From NCBI GenBank assembly GCA_029778965.1, contig JAKPBL010000634.1:1-10116 (forward strand): a stretch of 10,116 bases of DNA, given 5' to 3'. Below are positions 5,493-10,116 of the stretch, in pieces. The position numbers and the translations under genes are program-made. How positions within the stretch are numbered: position 1 is the first letter of the stretch; each line of letters starts with the position of its first letter. This stretch comes from Bacteroidota bacterium. GTDB taxonomy: Bacteria > Bacteroidota > Bacteroidia > Chitinophagales > Chitinophagaceae. The notes under the pieces are model-generated. The model searched no databases. It was not told the DNA's origin and was given only the letters and a program-made list of their open reading frames with translations.

Positions 5493-5774
5493 ATGGGAGA
5501 ATACTCGCTCGGAGATGCCCTCCGCCAGTTTTTAAAACAGAGCCGGCTAAAAGGGTCGGTACAGGCCATGCAGATCCAAGACGTATGGGAGCAGATCATG
5601 GGTAAAACCGTTGCCCGTTATACCGACAGCATCAAGATCTATGGCCGGAAGCTGTACGTTACTACCTCGGTGGCGCCCCTCAAGCAGGAACTGATCTACC
5701 AGAAAGACAATATCATACAACGGGTGAACGAGGCCCTGGGCGAAAAGGCCATCGACGAGGTGATCATAAGCTGA
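5493..5774 (+). CDS. DUF721 (DciA-like) family protein
   Basis: This 93-residue protein belongs to the DUF721 family. In many bacteria the family includes DciA, the ancestral loader of the replicative helicase DnaB, and it often sits beside recF. Visible features are the helical N-terminus (GEYSLGDALRQFLKQSRLKG), the central VWEQIMGKTVARYT (31-44), the strand pair SIKIYGRKLYVTT (46-58) and the basic/amphipathic APLKQELIYQKDNIIQRVNE (61-80). The short single-domain form is usual in Bacteroidota. The frame extends upstream to 5346, but that part would contain the promoter and shows no family similarity, so the ATG at 5493 is used. The last 11 bp overlap the end of the convergent permease gene. 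The family call is firm; the helicase-loading role is an inference from distant relatives. Confidence 0.88.
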   Translation: MGEYSLGDALRQFLKQSRLKGSVQAMQIQDVWEQIMGKTVARYTDSIKIYGRKLYVTTSVAPLKQELIYQKDNIIQRVNEALGEKAIDEVIIS

Positions 5775-6810
5775 TCCGCGGGTCAACCCACCCGTACAGC
5801 AGGTCGGCCAGGAAGCTGACAAATACAAAGCAGCAGGCCGATACCAGCACCGACCCCATGACCACGGGAAAATCGAGTTGCGACAACGCATCGACCGTCA
5901 GCTTTCCGATCCCTTTCCAGCCGAAAATATATTCCACGAAAAAAGCGCCGGCCAGCAGCTCGGCAAACCAGCCGGTAATGGCCGTGATCACGGGGTTCAG
6001 GGCATTACGCAGCGCGTGTTTCCAGATAACCTTCGACCGGGGCAGCCCTTTGGCCACGGCGGTGCGGATATAATCCTGCTGCAGCACGTCGAGCAACGAA
6101 GCCCGGGTAAGCTGGGCAATGATCGCCAGGGGTCGGATGCCCAGCGTAATGGCAGGCAGCCAGAGGTTCTGCAAGCTTAGATAGGGCTTGCCGGTAGCTG
6201 TATCGAGGTCGAACCAGGAGCCGGTCATGTGCAGGCCGGTGTAGGCCTGCAGCACAAACCCGAACAGGTAGGCGATGGCGATGGCCATGAAAAAAGAAGG
6301 CGCTGAAATGCCCAGGATACTGGCGAACATGGTAGTGCCATCGAGCCAGGTGTCTTTGCGTACGGCAGCCAGCACACCCATGGCAATGCCGAATACCGTG
6401 GCAAAAAGCATGGCCGCCACGGCAAGAAGAATGGTTCCCGGCAAAGCTTCGGCGATCATGGCGCCGACATCGCGGCGCGACTGATAGGAACGGCGCAGGT
6501 AAGGTTGCTTGATGGCCAGCCGGAAATCGCCGCTGCCGAAGAAAAATCCTTTAAGCGCTTTCTGCCGGATGTCGTCGGGACGATGAATGGCTACCGGAGA
6601 AACATCGTTGAGGTAATATAAAAACTGTTTCCATTTCGGCTTGTCGAGCTGCAGGTCGCGGCGGATATTCTCCTGCGTTTGCTGGTCGGCCCGCTGCCCC
6701 ACCACCAGCCGGGCGGGATCGCCAAAGCCCTGGAACAGCACGAAGACCAATACCACCACGCCCAGCAATACGGCAAGTGCATACAAGAATCTTCGTACGA
6801 AAAAACGCAT
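5764..6810 (-). CDS. DppB/OppB-type ABC transporter permease
   Basis: This is an inner-membrane permease of the dipeptide/oligopeptide/nickel ABC importer family, 348 residues. The N-terminal helix is at about 7-27, followed by a long periplasmic region (about 30-115, longer than in E. coli DppB) and then the binding-protein-dependent transport domain with helices near 125-150, 162-188, 216-236, 275-297 and 315-340. The ATPase-contact (EAA) loop is seen as DYIRTAVAKGL ... HALRNALNPV (246-274), and the family ending GWVDPRISL is present. The ATG at 6810 is chosen because MRFFVRRFLYAL matches the family start; an upstream GTG-type extension would overlap the preceding gene. It begins 2 nt after the stop of the BT_3928-like gene. 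No second permease, ATPase or binding protein is in the window, so its partners lie elsewhere. The substrate is unknown. Confidence 0.93.
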   Translation of the reverse strand: MRFFVRRFLYALAVLLGVVVLVFVLFQGFGDPARLVVGQRADQQTQENIRRDLQLDKPKWKQFLYYLNDVSPVAIHRPDDIRQKALKGFFFGSGDFRLAIKQPYLRRSYQSRRDVGAMIAEALPGTILLAVAAMLFATVFGIAMGVLAAVRKDTWLDGTTMFASILGISAPSFFMAIAIAYLFGFVLQAYTGLHMTGSWFDLDTATGKPYLSLQNLWLPAITLGIRPLAIIAQLTRASLLDVLQQDYIRTAVAKGLPRSKVIWKHALRNALNPVITAITGWFAELLAGAFFVEYIFGWKGIGKLTVDALSQLDFPVVMGSVLVSACCFVFVSFLADLLYGWVDPRISL

Positions 6811-6812
6811 GG

Positions 6813-7892
6813 TCAGTGTATTTGCGGGGCATCGCGCAGCGCCCACTTGTTCATAATCTGTCCCTGGTTGATCTCATAGAGGGTCTGCGGATTACGGGCG
6901 GCGGTTTTAACCGCCACGGCATCGCATTTCAGTACAAGGACGCCGGCCAGGGCCTCGCCCAACTGGCGGCGTACCGCTTCTTCCACCGGGGTAACTAACA
7001 ACAACGGTTTCAATTGTTGGATGGCTTTCTTTACGGCAGACGCCGATGCCTCGTCAATACTACGTACAAAAAGCCAGTATTGGGTACCCGGTGTTTCGAG
7101 CAGTTGGCTGGTGCTGTCGGCGCCCGATGGCGCCAATAGTACGAAATCCTTGATCGGGGGTTCGGCATTGCCTTTACGCACCAGCTTGTCGTAGCGGCGC
7201 AGGAACTGGTAGCGCTCTTCGTCGAAATCATCCGGAAAAGCATCGGCCGTAAACTCCACTTCCTTCCCTTCTTTCCTGTACACGAAACTGATCACCGTAC
7301 TGTCGGGCACGGCGCCCGGCGGCACTTTCATCTGCTCCTGGATGCGTTTCCCTTTTTTATAGGGCAGGCAGTCCACCAGCGGAATATGCTTCAGCACATA
7401 CCATTGCAGGCCGAAACCGACGAGTACGCTGGCCAACAGGAAAGCCAATGCCCTGCCGGTATTCTTCGGCGACGGCAACCGGCGCCGGTTCATGAAAAGC
7501 AGCAGGATCAGCAGCAGCAGGAAAATATCTTTCCAGAAAGACTGCGCCGCCGTAAGCGGAATGCAATCGCCGAAGCAGCCGCAGGTTTTGATCTTTCCGC
7601 TGAACAGCGCGTAGCCAGTCAGGAAAGTGAAAAAAACGATCAGCAGCAGCAGCAGCCAACTGAACAGTTTCATCTGCCAGCCGATGATCACTGCCACGCC
7701 GGCGATGATCTCGAAAGCGATCATGAGTACACTGAGAGCAAGTGTGTAATCGTTGAACGAATGCCAGCCCCACACTTCGAAGAACTCCTGCATTTTATAG
7801 CTGAGTCCCAGCGGATCGTTGGCTTTGACCAATCCACTGATAATGAATAAAACGCCGACAATATAGCGGCATACGGTAAGTACGTTCTTCAT
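6813..7892 (-). CDS. BT_3928-like DoxX/MauE-type membrane protein with C-terminal extracytoplasmic domain
   Basis: The protein has 359 residues. The N-terminal DoxX/MauE-like part has helices near 4-21, 47-72, 75-97 and 119-134 and a fifth near 147-165. The loop after helix 3 carries KTCGCFGDC with C104, C106 and C110, and another Cys is in DCLPY (C175). The following 180 residues are soluble and probably extracytoplasmic; the end (NPQTLYEINQGQIMNKWALRD, near 334-354) resembles the closing strand pair of a thioredoxin-like fold, but there is no CXXC there. The overall layout matches the Bacteroides BT_3928 family. Cysteine-bearing DoxX/MauE proteins are often linked to disulfide or quinone chemistry; this is family knowledge, not shown here. 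Its ATG overlaps the DUF1599 stop as ATGA, and the permease follows after 2 nt. Confidence 0.87.
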   Translation of the reverse strand: MKNVLTVCRYIVGVLFIISGLVKANDPLGLSYKMQEFFEVWGWHSFNDYTLALSVLMIAFEIIAGVAVIIGWQMKLFSWLLLLLIVFFTFLTGYALFSGKIKTCGCFGDCIPLTAAQSFWKDIFLLLLILLLFMNRRRLPSPKNTGRALAFLLASVLVGFGLQWYVLKHIPLVDCLPYKKGKRIQEQMKVPPGAVPDSTVISFVYRKEGKEVEFTADAFPDDFDEERYQFLRRYDKLVRKGNAEPPIKDFVLLAPSGADSTSQLLETPGTQYWLFVRSIDEASASAVKKAIQQLKPLLLVTPVEEAVRRQLGEALAGVLVLKCDAVAVKTAARNPQTLYEINQGQIMNKWALRDAPQIH

Positions 7893-8440
7893 GCGCGGTG
7901 TTTTCCTTCGCCGATCAGGATCAACGCGAATACGGCGTAATTAAGAATATCGAAATAATTGGCATCGATGCCCTCGCTTACCAGGGTAGCACCGTTATTG
8001 GCGAGTATCTGGCGGATGCGCAGCAATTTGGAAAGGATAAGATCGGTAAAGCTTTCCTGGCTCATATCCCGCCAGGCTTCGCCATAGTCGTGGTTCTTTT
8101 TCGCCATCAGCTCGCCGGCCTGTTTTATTTTGCCGTCATATAGCTGCTGCACTTCCTCCACGCCAAGGTCTTCTTTAGCAGTTGGGGACAACTCCAGTTG
8201 CATCAGCCCGATGACGGCATAGTTCAGGATGCCGGTGAACTCGGAGCTGATACTGTCACCCACCATTTGCCTGCCGGTTTCCTGGATGGTGCGGATGCGC
8301 TTGGCTTTTATAAATAGCTGGTCGGCCACCGACACAGGGCGGTAAACACGCCATGACGTACCGTAGTCGCGGGTCTTTTTCAGAAAAAGGTCACGGCTGC
8401 GTTCAACGACAGCCTGGTATTGATCGGTAGTGGTGCTCAT
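7889..8440 (-). CDS. DUF1599 protein with two tandem copies of its domain
   Basis: The 183-residue, mostly helical protein consists of two related halves. KKTRDYGTSWR (21-31) pairs with KKNHDYGEAWR (114-124), RIR (48-50) with RIR (141-143), and ILNYAV (71-76) with ILNYAV (165-170), at a steady offset of 93-94 residues. DUF1599 has been grouped with nucleotide-modification-associated domains and looks like an all-alpha nucleotide-binding fold; its reaction is not known to me. The ATG at 8440 is preferred over a TTG at 8476, because the TTG lies inside a TATTTTTG promoter box and the 12 extra residues do not look like the domain. The stop overlaps the BT_3928-like start by 4 nt, and folP is divergent. 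The order folP, DUF1599, BT_3928 is conserved in Bacteroidota. Confidence 0.88.
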   Translation of the reverse strand: MSTTTDQYQAVVERSRDLFLKKTRDYGTSWRVYRPVSVADQLFIKAKRIRTIQETGRQMVGDSISSEFTGILNYAVIGLMQLELSPTAKEDLGVEEVQQLYDGKIKQAGELMAKKNHDYGEAWRDMSQESFTDLILSKLLRIRQILANNGATLVSEGIDANYFDILNYAVFALILIGEGKHRA

Positions 8441-8473
8441 GGTTGCTGCTGAAAATGTATCATCTTTATCGTT

Positions 8474-8481
8474 CAAAAATA
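8474..8481 (-). promoter_or_regulatory. -7 promoter box (TATTTTTG) for the DUF1599/BT_3928-like/permease operon
   Basis: TATTTTTG on the minus strand fits TAnnTTTG and lies 33 nt upstream of the ATG at 8440. It also overlaps the possible TTG start at 8476, which argues for the later ATG. No clear -33 element is seen. The divergent folP start at 8495 is only 14 nt away, and no matching plus-strand box for folP is found in the same gap. Confidence 0.5.
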
Positions 8482-8494
8482 AGCATTCAGCGGC

Positions 8495-9331
8495 ATGTAC
8501 AGTTTGAACGGCGGCGGGCGTTTACTCACCCTCGATCCACCACGCGTGATGGGCATTCTTAATATTACGCCCGACAGCTTTTATGCGGGCAACCGGGTGA
8601 ACACCGAATCGGGCCTGCTGCGGCGGGCGGAAGCCATGATCAGCGAAGGCGCCTCGATCATCGATATCGGTGCGCAGAGCACGCGGCCCGACAGCCGGTT
8701 TATGTCGCCCGAAGAAGAATGGGCCCGGCTGGCCGCCCTGCTGCCGGTTTTATGCCGCCGTTTTCCGGAAATGATATTCTCCGTCGATACCTTTCACGCG
8801 CAGGTGGCGCGCCGCGCCGTTGAAGCCGGTGCGGCAATGGTGAACGATGTGAGCGGCGGGCAACTGGACGGCGATATGCTGCGCACGGTGGGTGCGCTGG
8901 GCGTTCCCTATGTGTGCATGCATATGCGCGGCACACCGCAAACCATGCAAACCTTGACAAACTATACAGACCTGGTGCCTGATATCTGCGATTACTTCAT
9001 TGAGCGCATGGCGGCCTGCCGCGCGGCGGGCATTGAAGACGTGGTACTCGATCCCGGTTTTGGCTTCGCAAAAACAATCACGCAGAACTTCGAGTTGCTG
9101 AATAACCTGGAGCAGTTCGGGATTCTCGGTTGTCCGTTACTGTTAGGCGTGTCGCGCAAGAGCAGCATCAGCAAAACCCTGGGCATTACCGCCGAAGAAG
9201 CGCTGAACGGCAGCACCGTGCTGAACACCATCGGGCTGCTGAAGGGCGCTCATATTTTACGGGTGCACGATGTGAAGGAAGCGGTAGAAGCAATCAGGCT
9301 GGTCGCGGCGGTTACACGGCAACCTGCCTGA
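8495..9331 (+). CDS. folP: Dihydropteroate synthase
   Basis: FolP joins 6-hydroxymethyl-7,8-dihydropterin diphosphate with p-aminobenzoate to give dihydropteroate, the folate step inhibited by sulfonamides. The 278-residue TIM barrel shows all family motifs: VMGILNITPDSF (18-29), DIGAQSTRPDS (57-67), FSVDTF (95-100), MVNDVSGG (115-122), DPGFGFAK (186-193), LLLGVSRKS (215-223, with the catalytic Lys of SRKS) and LRVHDV (255-260). The usual GG before QSTRP is GA here. The ATG at 8495 agrees with the family N-terminus (MYSLNGGGRLL). The gene is divergent from the DUF1599 gene and ends at a hairpin that immediately follows its stop codon. Confidence 0.97.
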   Translation: MYSLNGGGRLLTLDPPRVMGILNITPDSFYAGNRVNTESGLLRRAEAMISEGASIIDIGAQSTRPDSRFMSPEEEWARLAALLPVLCRRFPEMIFSVDTFHAQVARRAVEAGAAMVNDVSGGQLDGDMLRTVGALGVPYVCMHMRGTPQTMQTLTNYTDLVPDICDYFIERMAACRAAGIEDVVLDPGFGFAKTITQNFELLNNLEQFGILGCPLLLGVSRKSSISKTLGITAEEALNGSTVLNTIGLLKGAHILRVHDVKEAVEAIRLVAAVTRQPA

Positions 9332-9371
9332 AAATACAATGGGCGCCCGTTTCGAAGCGCCCATTGTATTT
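9332..9371. terminator. Symmetrical (bidirectional) terminator hairpin between folP and the FKBP gene
   Basis: AAATACAATGGGCGC (9332-9346) and GCGCCCATTGTATTT (9357-9371) are perfect reverse complements, giving a 15-bp stem with a 10-nt loop. The stem has a GC-rich top and an A/T base on both sides, so each strand would end its hairpin in a short U-rich tract. It starts one base after the folP stop codon begins to clear and lies 24 nt past the end of the convergent FKBP gene, which is the position expected of a shared terminator. Confidence 0.85.
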
Positions 9372-9394
9372 CTCATGTGTGTATTGTACCGTTG

Positions 9395-10116
9395 TTAGTG
9401 TGCCGGCTGTGTGGTGGCAGGCGGCATCAGCGGATTTTGCTTCGGTGCGGGCGCAGAGTCGGCTATATTCACCAGCTCCACTTCAAATTCCAGGGCTTCA
9501 TGGGTTTTGCCGCCGGGGCCTGGACGCATGCCATAGGCCAGGAAGCCGGGAATATACAATACGCCCTTGCCGCCTTTACCGAACTTTTTCAGTCCCTGGT
9601 CCCATCCGGGAATTACCTGGCCCATGCCCAGCGGAAAAGAATAAGGATCGCGGCCTTCTTCCATGTTGGTTTCAAATTCCTTACCGGTTTCCAGCAGCTT
9701 GCCGCGGTATTTTACCGAAACAAATTTGCCCGAATCAGCCAGGGGACCGGTACCGGGTTCGTTCACCAGCACATATACGCCGCCGCCTACTTTCTCGGCC
9801 TTGATGTTATTTTTTTTCAGGTAGGCTTCTACAAGCGCAAGGTCTCTTCCTTCCTGCACCTTGATCTCTTCGGCCTGGTTCGCCTGTACTGCTGTTTCAT
9901 CTTTCAGGATGTCGAGCACACGGATGCCGAGGCGCATTTTATCGCCTTTTTTCATAAAGGGAGGCAGCATGGGGCTTTTTTTCAGCAGCGTATCCACTTC
10001 CTGGATGATCACAACGCTGTCGCCTTTATGCAACTGGTCGAATATTTCAGCCGGATTGTAAACGGGACCTACACTGTCAACGCGTGCATAGGCGGGAACG
10101 CTGCCCACTGATGTCT
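9395..10116 (-). CDS. FKBP-type peptidyl-prolyl cis-trans isomerase, N-terminus cut by window edge
   Basis: FKBPs catalyse cis-trans isomerisation of peptidyl-proline bonds and assist folding, usually in the periplasm or outer membrane in Bacteroidota. The C-terminal domain is a full FKBP: SVKYRGKLLETGKEFETN, YSFPLGMGQVIPGWDQGLKK, FLAYGMRPGPG and LEFEVELVNI, keeping the active-site Tyr, Phe, Val-Ile, Trp and the Tyr of LAYG. The common FDxx is FETN (Asp to Glu). Before it lies a region (GDSVVIIQEVDTLLKK ... MKKGDKMRLGIRVLDI) that looks like the end of a second, degenerate FKBP domain, as in tandem-domain relatives. The protein ends in a Pro/Ala-rich tail. The frame is open through the right window edge; a GTG at 10108 could be read as a start but would cut the first domain. 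Any signal peptide lies outside the window. Confidence 0.93.
   Translation of the reverse strand, partial: TSVGSVPAYARVDSVGPVYNPAEIFDQLHKGDSVVIIQEVDTLLKKSPMLPPFMKKGDKMRLGIRVLDILKDETAVQANQAEEIKVQEGRDLALVEAYLKKNNIKAEKVGGGVYVLVNEPGTGPLADSGKFVSVKYRGKLLETGKEFETNMEEGRDPYSFPLGMGQVIPGWDQGLKKFGKGGKGVLYIPGFLAYGMRPGPGGKTHEALEFEVELVNIADSAPAPKQNPLMPPATTQPAH

Overview
The window comes from a member of the Bacteroidota, most likely the Chitinophagaceae/Chitinophagales. The evidence is the family content (a BT_3928-type DoxX protein, a DUF1599 protein, a short DUF721 protein, a sirtuin without zinc cysteines), several TAnnTTTG -7 promoter boxes typical of the phylum, weak or absent Shine-Dalgarno sequences, a moderately high GC content, and gene neighbourhoods known from this phylum (recF next to a TPR protein and ribH; folP next to DUF1599 and BT_3928). 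It is essentially a chromosomal housekeeping region. I see no phage, integrase, transposase, CRISPR array, tRNA or rRNA.

Layout. Positions 1-4179 are all on the minus strand, read right to left: pdhA (pyruvate dehydrogenase E1 alpha), a membrane-anchored TPR protein, a gene-free gap with a perfect 42-bp inverted repeat, ribH (lumazine synthase), a LutA-like iron-sulfur/CCG-domain protein that overlaps the ribH stop, then behind its own promoter an EVE-domain protein and a sirtuin cut by the left window edge. pdhA is divergent from recF (4233-5315, plus), which is followed by a small DUF721 protein (5493-5774, plus). The DUF721 gene overlaps by 11 bp, tail to tail, the end of a second minus-strand operon: DUF1599 protein (8440), BT_3928-like DoxX membrane protein, and a DppB-type ABC permease (ending at 5764). 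These three genes are coupled, with a 4-nt overlap and then a 2-nt gap. folP (8495-9331, plus) is divergent from the DUF1599 gene and ends at a symmetrical hairpin shared with an FKBP-type prolyl isomerase gene (minus) that runs off the right edge.

Functions. The genes cover central metabolism (pdhA), riboflavin and folate synthesis (ribH, folP), replication/repair (recF, perhaps DUF721), envelope or protein folding (TPR, BT_3928-like, FKBP), transport (permease), modified-base or nucleotide biology (EVE, DUF1599) and protein deacylation (sirtuin). No single multi-gene defence or biosynthetic system is evident. The items most worth a second look are the palindromic element between the TPR gene and ribH, the -7 boxes so close to start codons that the mRNAs may be leaderless, the orphan permease fused into the DUF1599/BT_3928 operon, and the internally duplicated DUF1599 protein.
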